Assembly: GCF_000344615.1 (NCBI RefSeq)
Contig: NZ_KB467825.1
Location: forward strand, 1 to 64,000
Direction: 5' to 3'
Length of the DNA stretch: 64,000 nucleotides
Source of the DNA: Janthinobacterium sp. CG3
Lineage (GTDB): Bacteria; Pseudomonadota; Gammaproteobacteria; Burkholderiales; Burkholderiaceae_D
The position numbers were made by a program, and so were the translations under genes. Below, one piece after another: positions 7,531-17,340 of this stretch. The notes under the pieces were generated by a model that ran no database searches, was not told the origin of the DNA, and was given only the letters and a program-made list of their open reading frames with translations. Position 1 is the stretch's first letter; each line of letters begins with the position of its first letter.

Positions 7531-8846
7531 CGCCGGCGGCCGACGGATACGTCGATGTGCGCGTGCTGCTGGTGGCGGCGGTGTCGTCGGGCCAGGGCAA
7601 GACCACGGTGACGGCGGCGCTGGCGCGCAAACTGGCCAAGCGCGGCCAGCGCGTGCGCGTTTTCAAGTGCGGCCCCGACTTCATCGACCCGATGCTGCTG
7701 GAACGCGCCAGCGGCGCGCCGGTCAAGTCGCTCGACATGTGGATGGTCGGCGCCGAGCATTGCCGCAGCCAGCTGGCCGCCGCCGCGCGCGACGCCGACG
7801 TGATCCTGATCGAGGGCGTGATGGGCCTGTACGACGGCACGCCGTCGTCGGCCGACCTGGCGCGCGCCTTCGGCTTCCCGGTGATGGCCGTGATCGACGC
7901 CTCGGCGATGGCGCAAACCGCCGGCGCGCTGGTGCTCGGCCTGCGCGACTACGGCCCGGTCGAGATGGCCGGCGTCATCGCCAACCGCGTCGCCAGCCCA
8001 AACCACGCCGCCATGGTGGCCGCCTCGCTGCGCGACATTCCGCTGTTCGCCACGCTGCCGCGGCAGACCCGTTCGATGCCCGAGCGCCACCTCGGCCTGG
8101 TGCTGCCGGGCGAGGTGATCGACATCGACGCCATGCTCGACGAACTGGCCGAGCAACTGGCCTTCGACGACGCCGCCTGGGCCAAGCTGCGCAACACCCG
8201 CATCGAACTTCCCGCGCCGGCGCCGGCAACCGCGCCGGCGCTGGCGGGCAAAACCGTCGCCATCGCGCGCGACGCCGCCTTCGCCTTCCTGTACCCGGCC
8301 AACCTGGACACGCTGCGCCAACTGGGCGCGACGCTGCAATTTTTCTCGCCGCTGGCCGACGAGGCGGTGCCGGCCGGCGCCGACGCCGTCTACCTGCCGG
8401 GCGGTTACCCGGAGCTGCATCCGCAAACGCTGTCGCGCGCCGACAACTGGCACGCATCGATCCGCGCGGCCCACGCGGCCGCCGTGCCGATCGTCGCCGA
8501 ATGCGGCGGCATGATGGCGCTGGCCGAATCGCTGACCGATCAGAAAGGCGACACCTGGAGCATGGTCGGATTGCTGGGCGGACGCATCGTCATGCAGCCG
8601 CGCCTGGCCGGCCTCGGCTCGCAAGGGCTGGCGACGCCGCACGGCGTGCTGCGCGGCCACACCTTCCACTACTCGCGGCTGGAAACCGAGGTGGCCGCGG
8701 CCGCGCACACCGTCAAACACCCGTCCGGCGCCGCCGGCGAGGCGCTGTACCGGGTCGGCTCGTTGACGGCCTCCTACTTCCACGCCTACTTCCCGTCCAA
8801 CCCGGCCGCCGCGGCGTCCCTGTTCCTGCGCGGCGAGGCGGCATGA
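7524..8846 (+). CDS. cbiA: Cobyrinate a,c-diamide synthase
   Basis: This glutamine-dependent enzyme amidates the a and c side chains of cobyrinic acid using ATP. The 440-residue protein has an N-terminal dethiobiotin-synthase-like ATP domain with SSGQGKTTV at about residues 18-26, the linker LYDGTPSS, and a C-terminal class I glutaminase-like domain with the nucleophile cysteine in AECGGMMAL. It is named cobB in the aerobic pathway. The ATG at 7524 overlaps the cobO end; a GTG follows immediately and could serve instead. Its presence means the locus can start from cobyrinic acid, not only from cobinamide. Confidence 0.94.
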   Translation: MVTPAADGYVDVRVLLVAAVSSGQGKTTVTAALARKLAKRGQRVRVFKCGPDFIDPMLLERASGAPVKSLDMWMVGAEHCRSQLAAAARDADVILIEGVMGLYDGTPSSADLARAFGFPVMAVIDASAMAQTAGALVLGLRDYGPVEMAGVIANRVASPNHAAMVAASLRDIPLFATLPRQTRSMPERHLGLVLPGEVIDIDAMLDELAEQLAFDDAAWAKLRNTRIELPAPAPATAPALAGKTVAIARDAAFAFLYPANLDTLRQLGATLQFFSPLADEAVPAGADAVYLPGGYPELHPQTLSRADNWHASIRAAHAAAVPIVAECGGMMALAESLTDQKGDTWSMVGLLGGRIVMQPRLAGLGSQGLATPHGVLRGHTFHYSRLETEVAAAAHTVKHPSGAAGEALYRVGSLTASYFHAYFPSNPAAAASLFLRGEAA

Positions 8847-9400
8847 CACGCACCCTGGTATTCGGCGGCGCGCGCTCCGGCAAAAGCGCCTACGCGGAAC
8901 GGCTCGCCATCGGCTCCGGCAAGGAAGTCGTCTACATCGCCACCGCGCGCGACGGCGACGGCGAAATGGCCAGCCGCATCCGCCAGCACCGGCGCCAGCG
9001 TCCGGCCGAATGGCTGACGGTGGAAGAACCGCTGGCACTGGCCGACGCCGTGCTGCGCCACTGCACGCCGGGGCGCCTGGTGCTGGTCGACTGCCTGACG
9101 CTGTGGCTGTCGAACCTGATGTTCTCCGGCGCCGCCGAGTACCCCGACGTCGGCGACATCGAACTGCCGCCGCTCTTCCACGACCAGCGCCAGCAATTGC
9201 TGCGCGCCCTGGAGCGGGTCGGCGGCGACCTGCTGCTGGTGTCGAACGAAGTCGGCATGGGCATCGTTCCCTACGGCGCCATCTCGCGCAGCTTCACCGA
9301 CGAATCGGGCCGCCTGAACCAGGCGGTGGCGGCGCTCTGCGACCACGTCGCCTTCGTCGCGGCCGGCCTGCCGTTGATATTAAAGGGCGCGCCATGCTGA
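8843..9400 (+). CDS. cobU: Adenosylcobinamide kinase / adenosylcobinamide-phosphate guanylyltransferase
   Basis: This bifunctional enzyme phosphorylates adenosylcobinamide and then attaches GMP to give adenosylcobinamide-GDP, the substrate of CobS. In the 185-residue protein the P-loop GGARSGKS is at residues 8-15, DCLTLWLSNLM lies mid-protein, and the C-terminal half has VSNEVGMGIVP and FTDESGRLNQ, all typical of CobU/CobP. The ATG overlaps the cbiA stop (ATGA) and its stop overlaps cbiB by 7 nt. Confidence 0.95.
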   Translation: MTRTLVFGGARSGKSAYAERLAIGSGKEVVYIATARDGDGEMASRIRQHRRQRPAEWLTVEEPLALADAVLRHCTPGRLVLVDCLTLWLSNLMFSGAAEYPDVGDIELPPLFHDQRQQLLRALERVGGDLLLVSNEVGMGIVPYGAISRSFTDESGRLNQAVAALCDHVAFVAAGLPLILKGAPC

Positions 9401-10347
9401 GCGGCCTGTCGCCCGGCGCCGTCGCGCTGCTGCTGCTGGCCGGCGTGCTGCTCGACCTGCTGCTCGGCGAAACGCGCCGCTGGCACCCGCTGGTCGGCTT
9501 CGGCAACCTGGCCAACGCCATCGAACGCCGCCTCAACCGCGGCCGCCGGCGCTTCGCCCGCGGCGCGCTGGCCTGGCTGCTGGCGGTCGCGCCGCTGACC
9601 GCGCTGAGCGCCTGGACCTGCGGCGCGCTGGGACTGGCGGCGCACGCCGTCATGCTGTACTTCTGCATCGGCCTGCGCAGCCTGCGCGAACACAACCTGC
9701 CAATCGCCCAGGCGCTGGCGCGGGGCGACCTGGCGCAGGCGCGCCTGCTGACGGCGCGCATCGTCAGCCGCGACACGGGCGACGCCAGCGCCGCCGACCT
9801 GGCCAAGGCCAGCGCCGAGTCGCTGCTGGAAAACGGCAACGACGCCGTCTTCGGCACGCTGTTCTGGTTCGCCGTCGCCGGCGGCCCCGGCGCCGTGCTG
9901 TTCCGGCTGGCGAACACGCTCGACGCCATGTGGGGCTATCGCAACGAGCGCTTCGACTGGTTCGGCTGCTGCGCCGCGCGCATCGACGACGCCCTCAACT
10001 ACCTGCCGGCGCGGCTCACCGCGCTGTCCTATATCGCGCTGGGCGCGACGCTGGCCGACAAGCGCCGCGCCTGGCAATGCTGGCGCGCGCAGGCGCCCAA
10101 CTGGAGCAGCCCGAACGCCGGTCCGGTGATGTCGACCGGCGCCGGCGCGCTCGGCCTGGCGCTGGGCGGCGCCGCCATCTACGACGGCGTGCTGGAACAG
10201 CGTCCGCCGCTGGGCAGCGGCCGCGGCGCCGCCGCGCCCGACATCGCCCGCGCCTGGCGCCTGGTGGCCCACACCACCACCCTGTGGCTGGCCTGCGCCG
10301 GCCTGGCCGCCCTCGCCCACCACCTGATCTGGAGCACCCATGCTTGA
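9394..10347 (+). CDS. cbiB: Adenosylcobinamide-phosphate synthase
   Basis: CbiB (CobD of aerobic organisms) condenses adenosylcobyric acid with aminopropanol phosphate, or with threonine phosphate-derived amine. The 317-residue membrane protein shows the family motifs DLLLGETRRWHPLVGFG near the N terminus, SRDTGDASAADLAKAS in the cytoplasmic loop, ANTLDAMWGYRNERF, and SPNAGPVMSTGAGALGL near the C terminus. It overlaps both cobU and cobD, so it sits in one tightly coupled operon. Confidence 0.95.
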   Translation: MLSGLSPGAVALLLLAGVLLDLLLGETRRWHPLVGFGNLANAIERRLNRGRRRFARGALAWLLAVAPLTALSAWTCGALGLAAHAVMLYFCIGLRSLREHNLPIAQALARGDLAQARLLTARIVSRDTGDASAADLAKASAESLLENGNDAVFGTLFWFAVAGGPGAVLFRLANTLDAMWGYRNERFDWFGCCAARIDDALNYLPARLTALSYIALGATLADKRRAWQCWRAQAPNWSSPNAGPVMSTGAGALGLALGGAAIYDGVLEQRPPLGSGRGAAAPDIARAWRLVAHTTTLWLACAGLAALAHHLIWSTHA

Positions 10348-11332
10348 ACACGGCGGCAACCTGCGCGACGCCGCGCTGCGCTTCGGCCGCGCCGCCGAAG
10401 ACTGGCTCGACCTGTCGACCGGCATCAACCCGCGCTGGTATCCGCCGCCGCCGTTGAGCGGCAACGCCTGGCACCGCCTGCCCGAAGCCGACCCGGCGCT
10501 GGCGCAGGCGGCCGCTGCGTTCTACGGCGCGCCGCTGATGCTGCCGGTGGCCGGCACCCAGGCGGCGATCCAGGCGCTGCCGCGGCTGCGCCCGCCCTCG
10601 CGCGTGGTGGTGGCCGCGCCGTCCTACGCCGAACACGCCCACCACTGGGCGCTGCACGGCCACCGCATGCGCCAGCTCGCCTACGCGGACCTCGACGCCG
10701 CCGTCGGCGACTGCGACGTCATGGTGGTCTGCAATCCGAACAACCCGACCGGCGCCAGCGTGCCGGCCGAACGCCTGCTGCACTGGGCCGGCCAACTCGC
10801 CGCGCGCGGCGGCTGGCTGGTGGTCGACGAGGCCTTCGGCGACACCGCGCCGCTGGGCAGCGTGGCCGCCCACAGCGGCCAGCCCGGCCTGGTCGTGCTG
10901 CGCTCGGTCGGAAAATTCTTCGGCCTGGCCGGCGTGCGCCTGGGCTTCGTCGCCGCGCACCCGGACTTGCTGCGCGCGCTGGCCGACCTGCTCGGGCCGT
11001 GGGCCGTCAGCGGCCCGGCGCAGCAGATCGCCCACGCCGCCCTGCTCGACCGCGCCTGGCAGGACGCCACGCGCGAACGCTTGCTGGCCGACGGCGCGCG
11101 CCTGCGACAGCTGTTAAAACAGCACCACGTCGACGCCAGCGGCAGCGCGCTATTCCAATGGTGGCCGGAGCCGCAACCGGACGCCTTCTGGCTGCACATG
11201 GCCGAACGCGGCATCTGGGTGCGCCTGTTCCAGCACGCCGCGCGCGGCATCCGCCTGGGTCTGCCGCCGGACGAAGCCGGCTGGCGGCGCCTGGCACTGG
11301 CATTGAACGAATGGAGCAAGGACAAGCAATGA
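10340..11332 (+). CDS. cobD: Threonine-phosphate decarboxylase (PLP-dependent)
   Basis: This fold-type I aminotransferase-like enzyme makes (R)-1-amino-2-propanol phosphate from threonine phosphate, the linker that CbiB attaches. The 330-residue protein begins with HGGNLRDAALRFG and LDLSTGINPRWYP, the typical opening of this family. It has the CNPNNPTG motif and the PLP-binding lysine in RSVGKFFGLAGVRLGF. Histidinol-phosphate aminotransferase is a relative, but the N-terminal motifs and the B12 neighbours favour CobD (called cobC in some aerobic pathways). Overlaps: 8 nt with cbiB and 4 nt with btuF. Confidence 0.93.
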   Translation: MLEHGGNLRDAALRFGRAAEDWLDLSTGINPRWYPPPPLSGNAWHRLPEADPALAQAAAAFYGAPLMLPVAGTQAAIQALPRLRPPSRVVVAAPSYAEHAHHWALHGHRMRQLAYADLDAAVGDCDVMVVCNPNNPTGASVPAERLLHWAGQLAARGGWLVVDEAFGDTAPLGSVAAHSGQPGLVVLRSVGKFFGLAGVRLGFVAAHPDLLRALADLLGPWAVSGPAQQIAHAALLDRAWQDATRERLLADGARLRQLLKQHHVDASGSALFQWWPEPQPDAFWLHMAERGIWVRLFQHAARGIRLGLPPDEAGWRRLALALNEWSKDKQ

Positions 11333-12216
11333 ACCGACTTTTATGCGCGCTGGCCTGCGCCGCGGCCGGCCTGGCCGGCCAGGCCAGCGCCGCCATCACC
11401 GTGCGCGACGACGACGGCAACACCCTCACGTTGCAACAGCCGGCCCGGCGCATCGTCGCGCTGGCGCCGCACGTGACCGAGCTGCTGTTCGCGGCCGGCG
11501 GCGGCGACCTGGTCGTCGGCGCCGTCAACTACAGCGACTATCCGGAGGCGGCCAAGCGCATCCCGCGCATCGGCGACAGCCGCCAGATCGACCTGGAGCG
11601 CGTCGCCGCGCTAAAGCCCGACCTGCTGGTGGTGTGGTTGCACGGCAGCTCCGAACGGCAGCTCGACACGCTGCGCAAACTCGGCATTCCGATGTTCCAC
11701 AGCGAGCCGACGACGCTGGCCGGTATCGCCGACAACCTGGAACGGGTGGGCCAGTTGATGGGCACCGGCGGCGTCGCCGGGCCGGCCGCCGCCGAGTTGC
11801 GCAAAACCCTGGCCAGGCTGGCGACGCAATATAGCAAGCGTGCGCCGGTGCGGGTGTTTTACCAAGTGTGGGACAAGCCGCTGTACACCCTGAACGGCGA
11901 GCACATCGTCAGCGACGCGATCCGCCTGTGCGGCGGCGAAAACGTCTTCGCCAAACTCAAGGTGACGGCGCCGCAGGTCAGCCCGGAAGGCGTGCTGCAG
12001 GAGGACCCGGAGGCGGTCGTCGGCAGCGTCGAAAGGGAGCCGTCGGCCGGCGGCGTCAACATGTGGCGCCAATACGCGTCGATGAAGGCGGTGCGCAACG
12101 ACAACCTGTTCGCGCTGGACGGCAACCTGCTGAACCGGGCCGGCCCGCGCATGATCGCCGGCGCCGCCGCCCTGTGCGAAAAACTCGACTTGGCGCGCCA
12201 GCGCAGAAAAAACTGA
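11329..12216 (+). CDS. btuF: Cobalamin-binding periplasmic protein of the BtuCDF transporter
   Basis: This 295-residue protein has an N-terminal signal peptide (about 22 residues ending QASA) and a class III solute-binding fold of the Fe/B12 type. Recognisable segments are [20 protein letters not shown], the [20 protein letters not shown] stretch that caps the first lobe, and GGENVFAKL in the second lobe. It would deliver corrinoids to BtuC-BtuD. It is separated from btuCD by six biosynthetic genes but lies in the same run of overlapping genes. Confidence 0.9.
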   Translation: MNRLLCALACAAAGLAGQASAAITVRDDDGNTLTLQQPARRIVALAPHVTELLFAAGGGDLVVGAVNYSDYPEAAKRIPRIGDSRQIDLERVAALKPDLLVVWLHGSSERQLDTLRKLGIPMFHSEPTTLAGIADNLERVGQLMGTGGVAGPAAAELRKTLARLATQYSKRAPVRVFYQVWDKPLYTLNGEHIVSDAIRLCGGENVFAKLKVTAPQVSPEGVLQEDPEAVVGSVEREPSAGGVNMWRQYASMKAVRNDNLFALDGNLLNRAGPRMIAGAAALCEKLDLARQRRKN

Positions 12217-12226
12217 GAGCCGAAGC

Positions 12227-13693
12227 ATGTCCTTCCCCTACCCGACCCTGATGGTGCAAGGCACCACCTCCGACGCCGGCAAAACCACCGTGGTGGCCGC
12301 CCTGTGCCGCCTGCTGAAACGCCGCGGCGTGGCCGTGGTGCCGTTCAAGCCGCAGAACATGGCCCTGAACAGCGCCGTCACCGCCGACGGCGGCGAGATC
12401 GGCCGCGCCCAGGCGCTGCAAGCCATCGCCGCCGGCCTGGAGGCGCACACCGACATGAACCCGGTGCTGCTGAAGCCGTCCTCCAACACCGGCGCCCAAG
12501 TGATCATCCACGGCAAGGTGCAGGCCGAGATGAACGCGCGCGACTACCAGCACTACAAAACCGTGGCGATGAAGGCGGTGCTGGAGTCGTACGCCCGGCT
12601 GGGCGCGCAATACCAGGCCATCATCGTCGAAGGCGCCGGCAGCCCGGCCGAAATCAACCTGCGCGAGCGCGACATCGCCAACATGGGCTTCGCCGAGGCG
12701 GTCGACTGCCCGGTGATCCTGGTGGCCGACATCGACCGCGGCGGCGTCTTCGCCCACATCATCGGCACGCTGGCCTGCCTGTCCGAGAGCGAGCGCGCGC
12801 GCATCGTCGGCTTCGTCATCAACCGCTTCCGCGGCGACATCACGCTGCTCGACTCCGGCCTGGAATGGCTGGAACAACAAACCGGCAAGCCGGTGCTGGC
12901 GGTGCTGCCGTATCTGCAGGGCCTGTTCCTGGACGCCGAGGACGCGGTCGAGTCGACCCAGGCGGCGCGCGGCGCCTTCCGCGTGGTGGTGCCGAAGCTG
13001 CCGCGCATGAGCAACCACACCGACTTCGACGCGCTGCGCGCGCACCCGGACGTCGACCTGCAATTCATCGGCCAGGGCCAGGCGATTCCGCCGGCCGACC
13101 TGGTGATCCTGCCCGGCAGTAAAAACACCCGCGGCGACCTGGAATGGCTGCTGGCCCAGGGCTGGCGCGGCAAGCTGGCCAGGCACCTGCGCTACGGCGG
13201 CAAGGTCATCGGCATTTGCGGCGGCTTCCAGATGCTCGGCGAGGGCGTCGACGACCCGCACGGCGTCGAAGGCGCGGCGGGCGCCTCGGCGGCGCTGGGC
13301 TTGCTGGAGATGCGCACCGAGCTGACCTTGGACAAGCGCCTGGTGCGGGCCAGCGGCGTGTGCGCGTTCGACTCCGGCGCCGGCGCCGCCGTCAGCGGCT
13401 ACGAAATCCATATGGGAACGTCGAGCGGGGCGGCGCTGCAGCGGCCGGCGTTCCGCATCGACGGCCGGCCGGAGGGCGCCTGCTCGGCCGACGGGCAGGT
13501 CCTCGGCACCTATCTGCACGGGCTGTTCGACACGCCGGCGGCCTGCGCCGCGCTGCTGCGCTGGGCCGGGCTGGACTCCGAGGTGCGCGTCGACACCGCG
13601 CAACTGCGCGAGGACAGCCTGGAGCGCATCGCCGACGCCACCCAACCGCTGCTGGACGCGCTGCTGCGCTTGAAGGCGCCGAGGCGGGCGTAA
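12227..13693 (+). CDS. cobQ: Cobyric acid synthase
   Basis: CobQ (CbiP) amidates the b, d, e and g side chains of adenosylcobyrinic acid a,c-diamide using glutamine and ATP. The 488-residue length is standard. [11 protein letters not shown] at about residues 11-21 is the ATP motif, [10 protein letters not shown] is a family signature, and the C-terminal glutaminase-like domain has the cysteine in [10 protein letters not shown] and the histidine in GYEIHMG. It begins 10 nt after btuF and is the last gene of the B12 operon. A partial REP-like repeat follows its stop. Confidence 0.96.
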   Translation: MSFPYPTLMVQGTTSDAGKTTVVAALCRLLKRRGVAVVPFKPQNMALNSAVTADGGEIGRAQALQAIAAGLEAHTDMNPVLLKPSSNTGAQVIIHGKVQAEMNARDYQHYKTVAMKAVLESYARLGAQYQAIIVEGAGSPAEINLRERDIANMGFAEAVDCPVILVADIDRGGVFAHIIGTLACLSESERARIVGFVINRFRGDITLLDSGLEWLEQQTGKPVLAVLPYLQGLFLDAEDAVESTQAARGAFRVVVPKLPRMSNHTDFDALRAHPDVDLQFIGQGQAIPPADLVILPGSKNTRGDLEWLLAQGWRGKLARHLRYGGKVIGICGGFQMLGEGVDDPHGVEGAAGASAALGLLEMRTELTLDKRLVRASGVCAFDSGAGAAVSGYEIHMGTSSGAALQRPAFRIDGRPEGACSADGQVLGTYLHGLFDTPAACAALLRWAGLDSEVRVDTAQLREDSLERIADATQPLLDALLRLKAPRRA

Positions 13694-13720
13694 GCCGGCG
13701 CCGAGCCGATGCCGACGCCA

Positions 13721-13753
13721 GTCGGCTGACGCCCTGGCGGGCTAACCCGACCT
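13721..13753. repeat. Partial REP-like repeat, second hairpin only (copy 3)
   Basis: This stretch matches the right half of the repeat at 21986-22091: GTCGG, then CGCCCTGGCGGGCTAACCCGACC in common except for two changes in the left arm. It sits between the convergent ends of cobQ and the phosphatase gene, and its last base is the first of the phosphatase stop codon. It may also act as a terminator hairpin there. Confidence 0.6.
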
Positions 13754-15498
13754 CAGCACTCGACGATTTTGCGGTTGCCGGGGCCGGCCAGGGTGCGCAG
13801 GCTGCGCTCGGTGGCGGCGCTGAACTGGCGGCTGTGCACCGTGTCGACGAAGCGCCAGTCGCAGCGCACCTCGTCGTCGGTTGCGGTGACGACCATGTAA
13901 CCGCGCTTGCTGGTCTGGGCGTAGTACAGCGGCTCGATCAACTGCTCCATCATGCTCGCCACCTGGTCCGGCGTGCGCTTCGGGTAGCTGCGCTCCAGGC
14001 CGGGCGAGGACACCGAGGCGGTGGCGAATTCCACGCCGACCTGCTTGCCGTCGCCGTCGCGCAGGTCGCTGGCCCAGGCGTTGTGGGTGTCGCCGGCCAG
14101 CACCACCAGGTTCTTGCGCTGGCGCCGCATGATCCCGAACAGCAGCTCGCGGTCGTTCTGGTAGCCGTCCCAGGAATCCAGATAGCAGGGCAGCGTCGGC
14201 GCCGCCAGGCAGGCTTGCTCCTCCGCGCTGACGGCTGCCGGGTCGCTGCCGGCGCGCCGCTTCAAGGCGACATAGTCTTCCCGGCTGATCTGCCCCATCA
14301 GCACCGGCGTCGGAAATTCCATGCGCGCCATCAGCACCTGCTGCCCCAGCATCTGCCAGCGCGCCGGCGAGGCGCCGACCTGCCGCTCCAGCCAGTCGAT
14401 CTGCTCGCGCCCCATCAGCTGGCGCTGCGGCGAGGCCACGTCGCGCCGGTATTTTCCGGCGTCGAAGGCGCCGTCCTCGCCATAGTACGAAGACAGCATC
14501 AACTGCTGGCCGCGGCCGATGACGCGGGTGTCTAGCATGTGCAGCGACACCAGTTTGCCGAAATCGAAGGAGCGGTAGATGCGCTCCGGCCGCCCGGGTT
14601 CGGGCGCGCGGATCGGCAGCCACTCGTGGTAGGCCCGCACCGCCGCCGCCTTGCGCAGTGAAAACGGGCCGGCGCGGCTGGCCTGGTGCTCGGCGGCGCC
14701 GTCCATCCAGGTGTCGTCGGCGATCTCGTGGTCGTCCCACACGGTGATAAAGGGCAGGCTGGCGTGCAGCGCCTGCAGGTCCGGGTCGGAGCGGTACTGG
14801 GCGTAGCGGCGGCGGTAGTCGTCCAGCGCCATCAGCGGCTGCGCCGGCTCCGACACCCGTCCCAGCGCCACCGCGCGCTCGCAGGCGTAGCCGGTGCTCT
14901 CGTACTCGTAGATGTAGTCGCCGATGTGCAGCGCCGCGTCGAGGTCGTCGCGCTTGGCGGCGTCGGCATAGACGTTGAAATAGCCGGCCGGATAATTCGC
15001 GCACGAGAATACCGCCAGGCGCACCTGCCTGACGTCGCGCCTGGGCAGGGTCTTGGTGCGGCCCAGCGGCGACTTCACGCTGGCCGTGCCGAAGCGGTAA
15101 AAATACACGTGGCCGGGCAGCAGGCCGTCGACGTCGACCTTCACCGTGTAGTCGCGCGCCGCGCCGGTGGTGACGCTGCCGCTGGCGAGCGGCTGGCGCA
15201 TCTCGGCGTCGGCCGCCACCTGCCACTGCACCACGACGTCGCCGCCGTCGTGGCCGTCGCGCGGCGTGACGCGGGTCCACAGCACCACCCGGTCGGCCAG
15301 CGGGTCGCCGCTGGCCACGCCGTGCAGGAAATGCACGGCGCCGGCGTCGGCCAGCCCGGCGGCGGTGCTGCCGCAGCCGGCCGCGCCCAGGCCGCCGGCG
15401 CCGATCAAGGCCGACGAACACAACTGGCGGATGAACTGGCGCCGCGGCGGCTGCGCCGCGGCGTCGGCCTGCGCCGCTTCGGGAAACCACGTTTGCAT
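13753..15498 (-). CDS. PhoD-type alkaline phosphatase/phosphodiesterase, Tat-exported
   Basis: This 581-residue phosphatase is of the PhoD family. The N terminus has a twin-arginine motif (RRQFIRQL) followed by a hydrophobic stretch ending in AAGCGS, so it is Tat-exported and possibly a lipoprotein. Metal-site motifs are visible: FSCANYPAGYFN, the HIGDYIYEY segment, VWDDHEIADDTW and GDTHNAW. PhoD enzymes release phosphate from diesters and monoesters outside the cytoplasm using calcium and iron. The ATG at 15498 is preferred over the GTG six bases upstream because AGGTGG sits at the right distance from it. No Pho box was identified. Confidence 0.88.
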   Translation of the reverse strand: MQTWFPEAAQADAAAQPPRRQFIRQLCSSALIGAGGLGAAGCGSTAAGLADAGAVHFLHGVASGDPLADRVVLWTRVTPRDGHDGGDVVVQWQVAADAEMRQPLASGSVTTGAARDYTVKVDVDGLLPGHVYFYRFGTASVKSPLGRTKTLPRRDVRQVRLAVFSCANYPAGYFNVYADAAKRDDLDAALHIGDYIYEYESTGYACERAVALGRVSEPAQPLMALDDYRRRYAQYRSDPDLQALHASLPFITVWDDHEIADDTWMDGAAEHQASRAGPFSLRKAAAVRAYHEWLPIRAPEPGRPERIYRSFDFGKLVSLHMLDTRVIGRGQQLMLSSYYGEDGAFDAGKYRRDVASPQRQLMGREQIDWLERQVGASPARWQMLGQQVLMARMEFPTPVLMGQISREDYVALKRRAGSDPAAVSAEEQACLAAPTLPCYLDSWDGYQNDRELLFGIMRRQRKNLVVLAGDTHNAWASDLRDGDGKQVGVEFATASVSSPGLERSYPKRTPDQVASMMEQLIEPLYYAQTSKRGYMVVTATDDEVRCDWRFVDTVHSRQFSAATERSLRTLAGPGNRKIVEC

Positions 15499-15688
15499 AC
15501 GCACCCACCTTCCTTCGCCACGCCGATGGCTGCAAACTTACGCCCGATTGATGACCGCGGCATGACCTGCGCCAAGCGCGCGCTAAAAAGAGCAAGGGCA
15601 AGGCGAGCGGCGAGGCCGGCGGCGGCGTCCGGGAAACTATGTGACAATCGGGCGCTACCGCACCCCCAACCCGCAGGCAACGCCACAG

Positions 15689-17101
15689 ATGAGCAGTTCC
15701 GCCACAAAACGCTACCTGCCCTGGGTGGTCGCCACCGCCCTGTTCATGGAACAGCTCGATTCGACCATCGTCAACACCGCCATCCCCAGCATGGCCGCCA
15801 GCCTGAACGTCACGCCGCTGAGCCTGAAGGCGGTGGTCAGCAGTTACATCCTCAGCCTGGCCGTGTGCATACCGATCAGCGGCTGGATGGCCGACCGCTT
15901 CGGCGCCCGCCGCGTGTTCTCGAGCGCGGTGGCGATCTTCACGCTGGCCTCGATCCTGTGCGGCCTGTCGGTCAACGCGCCGATGCTGGTGGCCGCGCGC
16001 GTGTTGCAGGGCGTGGGCGCGGCGATGATGATGCCGGTCGGGCGCATCTGCATCATCCGCACGTTCCCCAAGTCCGAGTTGCTGGCGGCGATGAACTTCG
16101 TCATCATCCCGGCGCTGATCGGGCCGCTGCTCGGCCCCACCGTCGGCGGCCTGATCGTGCACTGGCTGACGTGGCGCGACATTTTCTTCGTCAACGTGCC
16201 GGTCGGCCTGGCGGCGCTGCTACTGGCGCAGCGCTACATGCCCGACTACCAGGCCGAACAGCCGCGCCCGCCCGACCTGGTCGGCCTGGCGCTGTTCGGC
16301 GGCGGCGCCGCCCTGCTCTCGTGGCTGCTGGAAGTGTTCGGCGAACACCAGTTGGGGCCGGCGCCGGCGGCGGCGCTGCTGCTGCTGGCCGTCGCCATGC
16401 TGGCGGCCTACGTCTGGCACGCCGGGCGGGTGGCGCACCCGCTATTGCGCCTGGGCCTGCTACGCATCCGCACCTTCCGCGTCTCGGTGGCGGGCGGCTT
16501 CGTCACCCGCCTCGGCGTCGGCGGCCTGCCCTTCCTGCTGCCGCTGCTGTACCAGCTCGGCCTGGGCTTGCCGGCCTGGCAATCCGGGCTGATGATGATG
16601 CCGTCGGCGGCCGCCGCGATGGGCATGAAATTCATTTCGGCGCGGGTGCTGGCGCGCCGCGGCTACCGCCGCGTGCTGATCGTCAACACCATCCTGATCG
16701 GCGCCACCATCGCCATGTACTCGCAAGTGGGGCCGGGCACGCCGCTGGCGGCCATCGTCGCGCTCAGCCTGTGCCTGGGCTTCTTCAACTCGCTGCAATT
16801 TTCCAGCATGAACAGCCTGGCCTACGCCGACGTCGACGGCGCCGACTCCAGCATGGCCAGCACCATGGCCAGCTCGATGCAACAACTATCGATGAGCTTT
16901 GGGCTGGCGTGCGGCTCCCTGATCACCGGCTGGTTCCTCGGCGGCCTGGCGCAAAGCGAACGCCTGGCGCTGACCGGCGCGCTGCACCACGCCTTCCTGA
17001 CGTTGGCGGCGCTGACCATCGCCTCATCGGTCACCTATTGGCGCCTGCGTCCGGAAGACGGCGAAAGCATCAGCAAAGGCGCCGGCGCCGGGAAAACCTA
17101 G
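15689..17101 (+). CDS. MFS transporter, DHA2 (14-TM drug:H+ antiporter) family
   Basis: This 470-residue multi-helix inner-membrane protein has the DHA2/EmrB-type opening FMEQLDSTIVNTAIPSMA, the cytoplasmic motif GWMADRFGARRVF between helices 2 and 3, and the RVLQGVGAAMMMPVGR motif C region. The likely role is proton-driven drug or metabolite export; the substrate cannot be read from sequence. The ATG at 15689 is used because the next residues lead directly into helix 1. The frame is open 16 codons further upstream without family-like sequence. It is divergent from the phosphatase gene, sharing a 190-nt intergenic region. Confidence 0.88.
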   Translation: MSSSATKRYLPWVVATALFMEQLDSTIVNTAIPSMAASLNVTPLSLKAVVSSYILSLAVCIPISGWMADRFGARRVFSSAVAIFTLASILCGLSVNAPMLVAARVLQGVGAAMMMPVGRICIIRTFPKSELLAAMNFVIIPALIGPLLGPTVGGLIVHWLTWRDIFFVNVPVGLAALLLAQRYMPDYQAEQPRPPDLVGLALFGGGAALLSWLLEVFGEHQLGPAPAAALLLLAVAMLAAYVWHAGRVAHPLLRLGLLRIRTFRVSVAGGFVTRLGVGGLPFLLPLLYQLGLGLPAWQSGLMMMPSAAAAMGMKFISARVLARRGYRRVLIVNTILIGATIAMYSQVGPGTPLAAIVALSLCLGFFNSLQFSSMNSLAYADVDGADSSMASTMASSMQQLSMSFGLACGSLITGWFLGGLAQSERLALTGALHHAFLTLAALTIASSVTYWRLRPEDGESISKGAGAGKT

Positions 17102-17209
17102 CCCCGAGGCATACCCGCGAGCTACCCGGCCGGCGCCGCGGTATCGGGTGGCGGCGCAAAGCAAGGGCGCGAAGCGGCCGCGCGGGCGCGCGCGCGGCAG
17201 GTGTCAAAC

Positions 17210-17238
17210 TTGCATGGAAACTGCGCTTGCCTTAGAAT
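17210..17238 (+). promoter_or_regulatory. Promoter of the CNNM/CorC-type gene
   Basis: TTGCAT (17210-17215) and TAGAAT (17233-17238) are separated by 17 nt. Start of transcription near 17245 would leave a leader of about 95 nt. The leader contains a small GC-rich hairpin: CCGCGC and GCGCGG around 17254-17269. The stretch 17102-17209 shows nothing further. Confidence 0.6.
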
Positions 17239-17340
17239 CGCTAGCTCTTGGACCGCGCGCAGCGCGGCCAAACCGCTCTGGGCCGGCGCAAGCTATGCCG
17301 CCGACCAGTTTCCCCACGCAAGTTTCTTTACGGTGACCCC

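Noticed and set aside
13742-16162. Minus-strand open frame of 806 codons across the phosphatase gene and into the MFS gene
   Set aside because: It spans two genes in another frame, is rich in Arg/Ala/Gly and has no recognisable domain. Both underlying genes have clear family motifs.
14686-17235. Plus-strand open frame of 849 codons across the phosphatase and MFS genes
   Set aside because: It is antisense to the phosphatase and out of frame with the MFS gene, with low-complexity composition.
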